Notes under the pieces: generated by a model
Seen by the model: the letters and a program-made list of their open reading frames with translations, nothing else
The model's database searches: none
What the model was told of the DNA's origin: nothing
Shown here: positions 26,868 to 34,374 of the stretch, one piece after another
Numbering within the stretch: the first letter of the stretch is position 1
Layout of the letters: every line of letters starts with the position of its first letter
Assembly: GCF_007988825.1 (NCBI RefSeq)
Contig: NZ_BJUW01000019.1
Coordinates: 1-49,517, forward strand
Direction of reading: 5' to 3'
Length of the DNA stretch: 49,517 nucleotides
Source: Microbacterium aerolatum
GTDB lineage: Bacteria; Actinomycetota; Actinomycetes; Actinomycetales; Microbacteriaceae
Position numbers and translations under genes: made by a program

Positions 26868-28598
26868 ATGCCTACTCGCGAACGACAGATCTCCACCACC
26901 GTCCTCGTCATCGGCACCGGCGGGTCGGGTCTGCGCGCCGCCATCGAGGTGGCGGAGCACGGCGTCGACGTCCTCGCCGTCGGCAAACGCCCCCGGAACG
27001 ACGCGCACACGTCGCTCGCCGCCGGCGGCATCAACGCCGCGCTCGGCACGATGGATGCCGATGACACCTGGCAGCAGCACGCCGCCGACACGATCAAGGA
27101 GAGCTACTTCCTCGCCAACCCACACACGGTGGAGATCGTCACCCAGGGTGCGGAACGCGGCATCCGCGACCTGGAGCGCTGGGGCATGGACTTCGCGCGA
27201 GAGGACGACGGCCGCATCTCGCAGCGATTCTTCGGCGCGCACACGTTCCGCCGCACGGCGTTCGCCGGCGACTACACCGGGCTCGAGATCCAGCGCACCC
27301 TCGTCCGCCGAGCCGAGCAACTGAACGTGCCGATCCTCGACGGCGTCTACATCACCCGCCTGCTCGAGAAGGACAACGTCGTCTTCGGCGCCTACGGCTT
27401 CGATCAGGCCGACGGCACGCGCTACCTCATCCACGCGGATGCCGTGATCCTCGCCGCCGGCGGACACAACCGCATCTGGCGTCGCACCTCGTCGCGGCGC
27501 GACGAGAACACCGGCGACTCCTTCCGCCTCGCGGTCGAGGCCGGGGCACGGCTGCGCGACCCCGAGCTCGTGCAGTTCCACCCGTCCGGGATCATCGAGC
27601 CGGAGAACGCGGCGGGAACGCTCATCTCGGAGGCCGCGCGCGGTGAGGGCGGCATCCTGCGGAACGCGCTCGGCGAGCGCTTCATGGCGAAGTACGACCC
27701 GGAGCGGATGGAGCTGTCCACCCGCGACCGCGTCGCGCTGGCGGCCTACACGGAGATCGCCGAGGGCCGCGGAACCGAGAACGGCGGCGTCTGGCTCGAC
27801 GTGTCGCACCTGCCGCGCGAGACGATCATGACCCGGTTGCCGCGCGTCTACCAGACCATGATGGAGCTGCAGATGCTCGACATCACCACCGACCCGATCG
27901 AGATAGCCCCGACCGCGCACTACTCGATGGGCGGCGTATGGGTGCGTCCGGACGATCACGGCACCGACGTCGGAGGGCTCTATGCGATCGGCGAGGCGTC
28001 CAGCGGACTGCACGGCGCGAACCGCCTCGGCGGTAACTCGCTGATCGAGCTGCTCGTGTACGGCCGCATCGTCGGGCAGGCCGCGATGGCGCACGCCGCG
28101 GGCCTCGAGGCGCAGAACCGATCCTCGGAGGCTGTGGCCGCTGCGCGCGCCGAGATCGACGAGCTGCTGGCCGCCGACGGACGGGAGAACGTCCGGGCGC
28201 TCCAGCGCGCGATCCGCAACACGATGACCGAGCACGCCGGCGTCGTGCGCTCCGAGGAGGGGCTGCGTACCGGGCTCGCCGAGCTCGAGACGATCGAGGG
28301 GCGGATGGCGGATGTCGGCATCCACCCGGACATCGCCGGATTCCAGGACCTCGCCCACGCGTTCGATCTGAAAGCCTCTGCGCTCGCGGCCCGGGCGACC
28401 CTCGAGGCCGCGCTCGAGCGGCGCGAGACCCGTGGATGCCACAACCGCAGCGACTTCCCGGACGAGGATCCGGCGCTGCAGGTGAACCTCGTGTGGTCGC
28501 CGACCGCGGGAGTGACCCGCGAGGAGATCCCGCCGATTCCGTCGGAGATTCTGGGTCTCATCCGCGACGTCTCCATCGAGGGCAAGCTCGTGGAGTAG
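26868..28598 (+). CDS. Orphan FrdA/SdhA-like FAD flavoprotein
   Basis: A 576-residue flavoprotein of the succinate dehydrogenase/fumarate reductase/aspartate oxidase family. The FAD site is VLVIGTGGSGLRAAIE, and HTSLAAGGINAALG is the flavin-His region. Active-site elements are QFHPSGI, ARGEGGILRN, STRDRVAL and TAHYSMGG, and GEASSGLHGANRLGGNSLIE closes the FAD domain. No iron-sulfur or membrane-anchor subunit gene is nearby, so it probably acts as a soluble reductase or oxidase, or pairs with a distant partner. The ATG at 26868 follows TAGCGT by 7 bases, with GGAG in the spacer. Divergent from a LysR gene. Confidence 0.87.
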   Translation: MPTRERQISTTVLVIGTGGSGLRAAIEVAEHGVDVLAVGKRPRNDAHTSLAAGGINAALGTMDADDTWQQHAADTIKESYFLANPHTVEIVTQGAERGIRDLERWGMDFAREDDGRISQRFFGAHTFRRTAFAGDYTGLEIQRTLVRRAEQLNVPILDGVYITRLLEKDNVVFGAYGFDQADGTRYLIHADAVILAAGGHNRIWRRTSSRRDENTGDSFRLAVEAGARLRDPELVQFHPSGIIEPENAAGTLISEAARGEGGILRNALGERFMAKYDPERMELSTRDRVALAAYTEIAEGRGTENGGVWLDVSHLPRETIMTRLPRVYQTMMELQMLDITTDPIEIAPTAHYSMGGVWVRPDDHGTDVGGLYAIGEASSGLHGANRLGGNSLIELLVYGRIVGQAAMAHAAGLEAQNRSSEAVAAARAEIDELLAADGRENVRALQRAIRNTMTEHAGVVRSEEGLRTGLAELETIEGRMADVGIHPDIAGFQDLAHAFDLKASALAARATLEAALERRETRGCHNRSDFPDEDPALQVNLVWSPTAGVTREEIPPIPSEILGLIRDVSIEGKLVE

Positions 28599-28711
28599 CT
28601 CCTCCCTCGACCGAACCCATCCGGCATCGCCGAATCACGGGCACCCCATTGAGGATCGCGGCTTCGGAGCGCACACTGATTGCATTCGAGCAGCTCGACG
28701 AAGGAGTCACC

Positions 28712-29134
28712 GTGGCGAATCTCAACCCTTACCTGTCCTTCAGCGACTCCGCCCGCGAAGCGATGGAGTTCTACCAGAGTGTGCTCGGCGGAGATCTCGC
28801 CGTCAGCACGTTCGGCGAGATGCCCGACAGCGGCGTCGCCGAAGGCGAAGACGATCTCGTGATGCATGCGCAGCTGAACGCCCCGGGCGGGCTGGTGCTG
28901 ATGGCATCCGACACCCCCACCGGCATGGAGTACGAGAAGCCGCAGGGAATCTCCGTCTCGCTCAGCGGCGGCTCGGTCGACACCGACTATCTGCACCGCG
29001 CATGGGAGGGACTGGTCGACGGCGGCACGGCCGTGATGCCGCTCGGTGAAGCGCCGTGGGGCGGCGAGTTCGGCATGCTCGTCGACCGCTTCGGCATCTC
29101 ATGGATGGTCGCGATCGAGGACTCGTTCGCCTGA
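28712..29134 (+). CDS. PhnB-like VOC protein
   Basis: A 140-residue single-module protein. It opens MANLNPYLSFSDSAREAMEF, followed by YQSVLGGDL, and the late part is PWGGEFGMLVDRFGISWMV, all typical of the PhnB/YjdN-type glyoxalase subgroup. Function unknown. The GTG at 28712 is preceded by AAGGAG at 5 bases, a clear ribosome binding site. The 113 bases before it hold no other gene. Confidence 0.87.
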   Translation: MANLNPYLSFSDSAREAMEFYQSVLGGDLAVSTFGEMPDSGVAEGEDDLVMHAQLNAPGGLVLMASDTPTGMEYEKPQGISVSLSGGSVDTDYLHRAWEGLVDGGTAVMPLGEAPWGGEFGMLVDRFGISWMVAIEDSFA

Positions 29135-29237
29135 GCGCCGCGGCCCGGCCCGCCCGGCGCCCCGAGCAGCGATGCGGTATGAGTTCGGTCGGTCAAGGAC
29201 GCTCAGAACTGGCTGAACTCATCCAGCATGCACGGGG

Positions 29238-30014
29238 CTACGCATCCATCCGCGCGAGCCAGTCGGTGACGAGGGCCTCGACCAGTGCGGGGCGTTCCAG
29301 GTGCACGTTGTGCCCGCCGGCATCCAGCACCGCGAAAGTGCCGCGCGTGTAGTGCGCGCGAAGCGCGAGCCCGTCCTCGAACCCGGTGACCTGATCCTGC
29401 CTGCCGAACACGTGCAGCGACGGCAGGTCGAACGGCTCCGGATGCTCCGCCTCGGGCTCGCGGTCGAGGGCGTAGTCCGATGCGATCCGTGCCATCAGAT
29501 CCTCGTCCGCGGCACGGGCGGCCGGCGCGATGAGTTCCGCGTACGCGCGGGCAGAAGCAGCGGACTGCACGACGGCGATCTCCGCGTAGTCTGCGGCGGC
29601 GACTCCGGCAGCACGGCGGGCCTCTTCGTCCTCGCGCAGGATGAGACGCTCGGGAAGCGTGCGGTCGGCGGTGTACGGGACGAATGCGCCGACGAGGGTG
29701 GCGAGGCCGAGCATCTGGTCGCGCATCTCGTGCGCGACATGGCGGGCCAGCATCCCGCCGAACGAGTTGCCGAGAATCGCGAATGGCTCTTCTCCGAAGT
29801 GCCCTCGAAGCTCGGCGACCAATGCGTCGGCGATCTTCTGCGTGCTGTCCGGTGCACCCTCGGCGACCGGCGGAACCCACGGAAGGTCGACGTAGACCCG
29901 GCGCCATCCGGCGGCATCGACAGCCGCATCGAGCGGGGTCACGACCCGATGGTCGACGCCGAATCCATGGACCAGGACGAGCGCGCGACCCGAGCCGTTC
30001 TCCTGAGCGATCAT
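29238..30014 (-). CDS. Alpha/beta hydrolase
   Basis: A 258-residue hydrolase fold protein. The oxyanion region is VHGFGVDHRV. The nucleophile elbow is AILGNSFGGMLARHVA (Ser in GNSFGG), the acid lies after LHVFGRQDQV, and the His is in DAGGHNVHLERP. Substrate unknown. The ATG at 30014 follows TAGCGT by 6 bases. About 100 bases separate its end from the PhnB-like gene, with which it converges. Confidence 0.87.
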   Translation of the reverse strand: MIAQENGSGRALVLVHGFGVDHRVVTPLDAAVDAAGWRRVYVDLPWVPPVAEGAPDSTQKIADALVAELRGHFGEEPFAILGNSFGGMLARHVAHEMRDQMLGLATLVGAFVPYTADRTLPERLILREDEEARRAAGVAAADYAEIAVVQSAASARAYAELIAPAARAADEDLMARIASDYALDREPEAEHPEPFDLPSLHVFGRQDQVTGFEDGLALRAHYTRGTFAVLDAGGHNVHLERPALVEALVTDWLARMDA

Positions 30015-30053
30015 CCGCTCACGCTATCGCGAGCATCGCTAAGCGGGCACCGG

Positions 30054-30698
30054 TCAGCGGGCGATCAGGTCGGCGGCGAGGCGGAGATCCTCCACCAGCG
30101 CGTTGAAGGCGCTCTCCCGGTCTGCCGAGTCGCGGACGCGCAGGATGCTCGACGGGTGCGCGGTGACGACCACCGGCGACGCGAATCCGGCCGGAGGTTC
30201 GAGCACCCGTCCCCGCACCTCGCCGATCTTGACGGTCCGCCCCAGCACCGATCTTGCTGCGGTCGCGCCGAGGGCGACGAGGACCTCGGGCGTGACCGCC
30301 GCCACCTCTGCCTCGAGCCAGGGATGACAGGCGACGATGTGGCCGACGGCGGGCTTGTCGTGGATGCGTCGTTTGCCCCGGCGCTCGAAGCGGAAGTGCT
30401 TGACGGCGTTGGTCATGTACACGTCGTCCTCGGCGAGATCCGCCGCGGTGATCGCTTCGACGAGGATCTGCCCGGCGGGACCGATGAACGGCTCGCCTTC
30501 GAGATCCTCGCGGTCTCCCGGCTGCTCGCCGACGAGCATGATCGCAGCTCCCGCCGGTCCGCGCGAGAAGACGACCTGGGTCGCATCCCGCCACAGCTCG
30601 CACCCGCGGCAGTCTTCGGCCGCGCGGCGGAGGTCGTCGACCGCCGCGTGGGGCGGCACCCACTGATCGGCTCCCGGTTGCTCGGCCGTCTTCGACAT
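30054..30698 (-). CDS. udgX: UdgX-type uracil-DNA glycosylase
   Basis: A 214-residue member of the UDG family 4/UdgX group, which excises uracil from single-stranded DNA. Motif 1 is GEQPGDREDLEGEPFIGPAG. The diagnostic KRRIH loop lies at residues 109-113 (His113), the residue known in UdgX to form a covalent bond with the abasic sugar. HPSSILR is motif 2. C30, C33 and C124 are candidate iron-sulfur ligands. The usual family-4 VKC position is VKH here, so the fourth ligand is unclear. The ATG at 30698 follows TATCCT by 6 bases; a frame 12 codons longer is less likely. Confidence 0.9.
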   Translation of the reverse strand: MSKTAEQPGADQWVPPHAAVDDLRRAAEDCRGCELWRDATQVVFSRGPAGAAIMLVGEQPGDREDLEGEPFIGPAGQILVEAITAADLAEDDVYMTNAVKHFRFERRGKRRIHDKPAVGHIVACHPWLEAEVAAVTPEVLVALGATAARSVLGRTVKIGEVRGRVLEPPAGFASPVVVTAHPSSILRVRDSADRESAFNALVEDLRLAADLIAR

Positions 30699-30766
30699 GT
30701 TCGGAGGATAGACCGATGCCCCCTGACCCGCCATGGCCCTTGCGGCCGGGAGTCAGGGGGCTTCGG

Positions 30767-31531
30767 TCAGCGGAGCTTGCGGCGGTAGACCGCGACGGCG
30801 ACGCCGTAGCTGACGACGAGGACGCCGACGAGCCACGCGAGCGCGACCCAGATGTCGTCGCCGACCGGGTGACCGGCGAACAGCGCCCGGATGGTGTTCA
30901 CGATCGACGTCACCGGCTGATGCTCGGCGAACCAGGCGACCGGCCCCGGCATCGACTCGGTGGGCACGAACGCCGAGCTGATGAACGGCAGGAAGATGAG
31001 CGGGTAGCTGAACGCGCTCGCGCCGTCGACCGTCTTCGCCGACAGCCCGGCGATCACCGCGAGCCAGGTCAGTGCGAGCGTGAACAGCAGCAGAATGCCG
31101 ATGACGCCGAGCCAGGCGCCGAACGACGCACCGGTGCGGAACCCCATGGCGAAGGCGACCGCGATGACGATCGCGACCGAGAGGATGTTCGCCACGGCCG
31201 AGGTGAGCACGTGGGCCCACAGCACGCTGGAGCGGGCGATCGGCATGGACTGGAAGCGCTCGAAGATCCCGCCCTGCATGTCGAGGAACAGCCGGTAGGC
31301 CGTGTACGAGATGCCGGAGGCGATCGTGATGAGCAGGATGCCGGGCAGCATGTAGTCGATGTAGGAGCCGTCGCCGCCGGTGTCGATCGCACCGCCGAAG
31401 ACCCACACGAACAGCATGAGGAGCGCGATCGGCGTGATCGCCGTGGTGATGATGGTGTCGGGACTACGCAGGATGTGACGCAGCGAGCGCCCGGTGAGAA
31501 CACGGGTGTCGCTGAGGACGTGACTGGTCAT
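30767..31531 (-). CDS. ABC-2 type exporter permease (DrrB-like)
   Basis: A 254-residue permease with six hydrophobic segments. It begins MTSHVLSDTRVLTGRSLRHI, with the ABC-2 pattern LRSPDTIITTAITPIALLMLFVW. GGIFERFQSMPIARSSVLWA is the DrrB-type loop that contacts the ATPase. The ATG at 31531 overlaps the TGA of the ATPase gene by one base (TGATG), indicating coupled translation. Export of a drug or lipid-like compound is inferred. Last gene of the PadR-led operon. Confidence 0.9.
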   Translation of the reverse strand: MTSHVLSDTRVLTGRSLRHILRSPDTIITTAITPIALLMLFVWVFGGAIDTGGDGSYIDYMLPGILLITIASGISYTAYRLFLDMQGGIFERFQSMPIARSSVLWAHVLTSAVANILSVAIVIAVAFAMGFRTGASFGAWLGVIGILLLFTLALTWLAVIAGLSAKTVDGASAFSYPLIFLPFISSAFVPTESMPGPVAWFAEHQPVTSIVNTIRALFAGHPVGDDIWVALAWLVGVLVVSYGVAVAVYRRKLR

Positions 31532-32289
31532 CAGTTGTCCTTTCCGCTTTCGGTGGGGCCGACGAGGGCGAGGAAGACGTCCTCGAGACTCGGCTGCTTT
31601 TCGACGTACTCGACCTGGGCAGCAGGCAGCAGCCGCTTGAGTTCGGCGAGGGTGCCGTTCTGGATGATCGTCCCCTCGTGCAGGATCGCGATGCGGTCGG
31701 CGAGCTGCTCGGCCTCGTCGAGGTACTGGGTGGTGAGCAGCACGGTGGTGCCGGCATCCGCCAGTTCTCGCACGGTCTGCCATACCTCGATGCGGGACTG
31801 CGGATCCAGACCCGTGGTCGGCTCATCGAGGAAGATGATCGGAGGCCTGCCGACCAGGCTCATCGCGATGTCGAGCCGGCGGCGCATGCCGCCGGAGTAG
31901 GTGCCGGCGCGGCGATTGCCGGCATCCGTCAGCGAGAAGCGTGCGAGCATGTCGTCCGCGATCGCGCCCGGGTCGTCGAGGTGGCGCAGCCGGGCGACGA
32001 GAATCAGGTTCTCGCGGCCCGTGAGCACCTCGTCCACGGCGGCGAACTGGCCCGTGAGGCTGATCGACTCGCGCACGTCGCCAGGCGCGTCCGCCACGTC
32101 GTGCCCGTTGACGATCGCCGTCCCGGCATCTGCCTTCAGGAGCGTCGACAGGATGCGGATGAGGGTCGTCTTGCCGGCGCCGTTCGAGCCGAGCAGGGCG
32201 ACGATCGACCCGGCATCCACCTCGAGATCGACGCCCCGCAGCACCGGGAGATCCTTGAAGGACTTGGTGATGCCGTGCGCGTGGATCAT
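31531..32289 (-). CDS. ABC-2 exporter ATP-binding protein (DrrA-like)
   Basis: A 252-residue ATPase. Walker A is LLGSNGAGKTTLIRIL, the signature is YSGGMRRRLDIAMSL, and Walker B is IIFLDEPTTGLDP. VLLTTQYLDEAEQLADRI is the usual DrrA H-loop region, and a C-terminal extension ends SLEDVFLALVG as in DrrA proteins. It overlaps DUF1048 (upstream) and the permease (downstream) by one base each, making a tightly coupled four-gene unit. Confidence 0.93.
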   Translation of the reverse strand: MIHAHGITKSFKDLPVLRGVDLEVDAGSIVALLGSNGAGKTTLIRILSTLLKADAGTAIVNGHDVADAPGDVRESISLTGQFAAVDEVLTGRENLILVARLRHLDDPGAIADDMLARFSLTDAGNRRAGTYSGGMRRRLDIAMSLVGRPPIIFLDEPTTGLDPQSRIEVWQTVRELADAGTTVLLTTQYLDEAEQLADRIAILHEGTIIQNGTLAELKRLLPAAQVEYVEKQPSLEDVFLALVGPTESGKDN

Positions 32290-32666
32290 TATCGCTCAGC
32301 CTCCGGTTCTTGTTCGACGGCAGCGTCGATCGCGTCGGCGAGGCGCTTGCGCTCCTTGTCGACCCAGTGCCTGCCGGCGTACGCCTGGGCGAAGGTGTCG
32401 GCGAACTCGGAGGGGTTCTCTCCCACGATGTCGCGCACCGGAGTGCGATCGGCTGCAGCCTGCTCCCAGAGGTCGGCGAAGTCGTCGAACATCGTGATCA
32501 TGGTGTCGCCGTCGACGATCCCGCCGGAGACCATCAGGTACCGGTGCAGCGCCATGGCGGTGCTGCGATAGGGCGCGGGCAGGGCGTCGATGCGCGCCAT
32601 GCTCTGCTTGTACTGCTTCTTCTGCTCGAGCGATCCTGTGAGCGCTTCGAACCACTTCGCGGCCAT
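32289..32666 (-). CDS. DUF1048 family protein
   Basis: A 125-residue, mainly helical soluble protein beginning MAAKWFEALTGSLEQKKQYK, then RIDALPAPYRSTAMALHRYL, the family core. DUF1048 genes are commonly found next to PadR regulators and ABC exporters, as here; the molecular role is unknown. The ATG at 32666 is chosen because AAGGAG lies 7 bases upstream. The earlier ATG would be only 1 base from that site. Two bases after the padR stop; it overlaps the ATPase start by one base. Confidence 0.85.
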   Translation of the reverse strand: MAAKWFEALTGSLEQKKQYKQSMARIDALPAPYRSTAMALHRYLMVSGGIVDGDTMITMFDDFADLWEQAAADRTPVRDIVGENPSEFADTFAQAYAGRHWVDKERKRLADAIDAAVEQEPEAER

Positions 32667-32668
32667 GT

Positions 32669-33016
32669 TCATTCTCCTTCGTTGCTGTGCGACTCGTTGC
32701 GGTGGAGGTGTTCGATGCGCTCGGCGAGGAAGCTCCACGTCTTCCAGAACTCGCCGAGTTGTGTGCGGCCCTGCCGGTTGAGCGAGTACACCTTGCGCGG
32801 CGGACCCTTCTCGGAAGGAACCTTCTTGACGTCCACGAACCCGCGCTGCTCGATGCGGACGAGCAGGGCGTAGACGGTGCCCTCGACGAGGTCGGTGAAG
32901 CCCTCGTCGCGCAGCCGCGACGTGATCTCGTAGCCGTACGCCGGACGATCGGCGAGGATCGCGAGGACGATCCCCTCGAGCGTGCCCTTGAGCATCTCGG
33001 TCATCTGACTGGCCAT
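32669..33016 (-). CDS. PadR family transcriptional regulator
   Basis: A 115-residue winged-helix repressor. It has MLKGTLEGIVLAILADRPAY, then YGYEITSRLRDEGF and VEGTVYALLVRIEQRG (recognition helix and wing), with GPPRKVYSLNRQG and a C-terminal dimerisation helix. It leads the padR-DUF1048-ATPase-permease operon and probably represses it, released by the exported compound. Palindromic operators cover its own promoter (33046-33096). The ATG has GGAGAG upstream. Confidence 0.92.
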   Translation of the reverse strand: MASQMTEMLKGTLEGIVLAILADRPAYGYEITSRLRDEGFTDLVEGTVYALLVRIEQRGFVDVKKVPSEKGPPRKVYSLNRQGRTQLGEFWKTWSFLAERIEHLHRNESHSNEGE

Positions 33017-33045
33017 CGATCTCTCCTTCTACTCAGTGACGTTGA

Positions 33046-33096
33046 GTACCGGTACAAAGTAACACTGAGTACCGGTACTTGGCAACACCAAGTACC
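33046..33096 (-). promoter_or_regulatory. Promoter and palindromic operator array of the PadR operon
   Basis: On the minus strand TTGCCA (33080-33085), a 17-base spacer and TTACTT (33057-33062) make a promoter. GAGTACCGGTAC occurs twice, at 33044-33055 just after the -10 and at 33067-33078 in the spacer, each with the perfect palindrome GTACCGGTAC and with centres 23 bp apart. A third palindrome, GGTACTTGG-N5-CCAAGTACC (33074-33096), covers the -35. PadR autorepression through these sites is the simplest reading. Confidence 0.75.
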
Positions 33097-33253
33097 AACT
33101 TTCTCGGCAGGTTCGCTCACACCGGGCATTCAGGGCGCACGGAGGTTCCATCCAGAGACCGTGATGCAGAATCGTTACCTTGTGCGCTCGGCCCGAGGGC
33201 GCACGCGCCGCCCCGAAGCGGCTCAGCTACGTCAAAGGATCGTTACGTTCGTC
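33097..33253 (+). promoter_or_regulatory. Leader of the secreted SLT gene
   Basis: No gene is seen. A strong stem, GTGCGCTCGG with CCGAG-G-GCGCAC (about 33182-33204, single-base loop region), lies 50 bases before the start codon. GTTACCTT and GTTACGTT elements flank it at about 33173 and 33244. Many actinobacterial cell-wall hydrolase genes have regulated leaders, but I do not find the conserved blocks of a c-di-AMP riboswitch. No promoter could be fixed with confidence. Confidence 0.3.
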
Positions 33254-34066
33254 ATGCCCGAAACTCAGACTGTCGCCCCTGCCCGCCGCCGCGTCATCGC
33301 GCTCACCCTCGTCGCCGGAGCCGCCCTCGGCCTGCTCACCACAGCCGGACTCACCACAGCCGCACCCGCCGCCGCCGACATCTCCGGACGCGCCGCCGTC
33401 ATCGACCGCGGCGAGCTCCGCACCGAGATGGCGGATGCGACGGCCGCACTCGAGGCGGCCCGCACCGCGCTCACGAACGCCGCCACCACCGTCACCGAAG
33501 CGGAGGCCTCGGGCCTCGACCTGGGCGAAGAGGGCACAGCCATCGACAGCACCGCGCTGCTCGGTGCGATCGACGCCCTCGCGGACGACGAGGTCACCTC
33601 ACTGGTGCGACCCGACCTGACCGCCGACGCGGTGAGCCAGACCGAGACCATCACCGAGCAGACCGCTTCGCTGCGCGAGCGCCTGGATGCCGCGGTGGAG
33701 AAGAAGAAGGCCGAAGAGGCTGCCGCGGCACGCATCGCCGCCATCGCAGCGGCGAACACCCCGAACGGTGCCCGCGACGTCGCAGCGAGCATCGCCGCCG
33801 AGAAGTACGGCTGGGGCGCCGATCAGTTCTCCTGCCTGAACTCGCTGTGGCAGAAGGAGTCGGGCTGGAACTATCAGGCCTACAACCAGAACGGCGGGGC
33901 GACCGGCATCCCGCAGGCCCTCCCGGGCAACAAGATGGCCACCTTCGGCTCGGACTGGGCGACCAACGCCAGCACGCAGATCCGCTGGGGACTGGACTAC
34001 ATCTCGCGCGCATACGGCACGCCGTGCTCGGCGTGGGGCCACTCGCAGTCCGTCAACTGGTACTGA
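33254..34066 (+). CDS. Secreted SLT-type (lytic transglycosylase-like) cell-wall protein
   Basis: A 270-residue exported protein. The signal peptide is about residues 1-46 (RRRVIALTLVAGAALGLLTT, then AAPAAA). It is followed by an Ala/Glu/Thr-rich region likely to form helices or a coiled coil (about 55-165) and a C-terminal SLT domain. That domain contains CLNSLWQKESGWNYQAYNQN, where the Glu in KESGW is the expected catalytic acid, and ATGIPQALPGNKMA. It should cleave or remodel peptidoglycan. AAAGGA lies somewhat far (about 15 bases) from the ATG. Confidence 0.88.
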   Translation: MPETQTVAPARRRVIALTLVAGAALGLLTTAGLTTAAPAAADISGRAAVIDRGELRTEMADATAALEAARTALTNAATTVTEAEASGLDLGEEGTAIDSTALLGAIDALADDEVTSLVRPDLTADAVSQTETITEQTASLRERLDAAVEKKKAEEAAAARIAAIAAANTPNGARDVAASIAAEKYGWGADQFSCLNSLWQKESGWNYQAYNQNGGATGIPQALPGNKMATFGSDWATNASTQIRWGLDYISRAYGTPCSAWGHSQSVNWY

Positions 34067-34134
34067 GCAGCGTCACGAAGAGCCGTTCCGGCGCGTGATT
34101 GCGCGGAGTATGGTGGCGCCAGGAGGTGGTGCAC

Positions 34135-34308
34135 ATGCGACCGAACATGGGCGATCACATCATGCCCCACCACGTCCCGCAAGCGGGCGAGCCGAGCTTG
34201 CCGGAACTCGAGGAGGACGAGACCATCGCGCCGCGTCCTGAGGAGGAGATCGCCGACCTGTTGCGTGCGAAACCTGATCTCGAAGACCACAGTCGCCGTC
34301 GAGGATGA
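34135..34308 (+). CDS. Small acidic hypothetical protein
   Basis: A 57-residue protein with a Met/His-rich start (MRPNMGDHIMPHH) and an acidic, Pro-rich middle (LPELEEDETIAPRPEEE), ending in basic residues. No family recognised. AGGAGG lies 8 bases before the ATG, one of the best ribosome binding sites in the window, which is the main support for a real gene. It stands between the SLT gene and the membrane VOC gene. Confidence 0.55.
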   Translation: MRPNMGDHIMPHHVPQAGEPSLPELEEDETIAPRPEEEIADLLRAKPDLEDHSRRRG

Positions 34309-34374
34309 GGTCGGGAACAGCACCAATTTAGTTTCCGCGGGAACAATATTCTTTCGGATGCTGTTTCCCGAGAT

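Noticed and set aside
32687..33253. An upstream extension of the SLT gene antisense to padR
   Set aside because: The extension has no signal peptide logic. The ATG at 33254 begins a normal signal peptide, and padR with its operators occupies the region.
33097..33253. A c-di-AMP (ydaO-type) riboswitch before the cell-wall gene
   Set aside because: Such leaders often precede cell-wall hydrolase genes, but I could not find the conserved sequence blocks or the required size; only one strong hairpin is visible.
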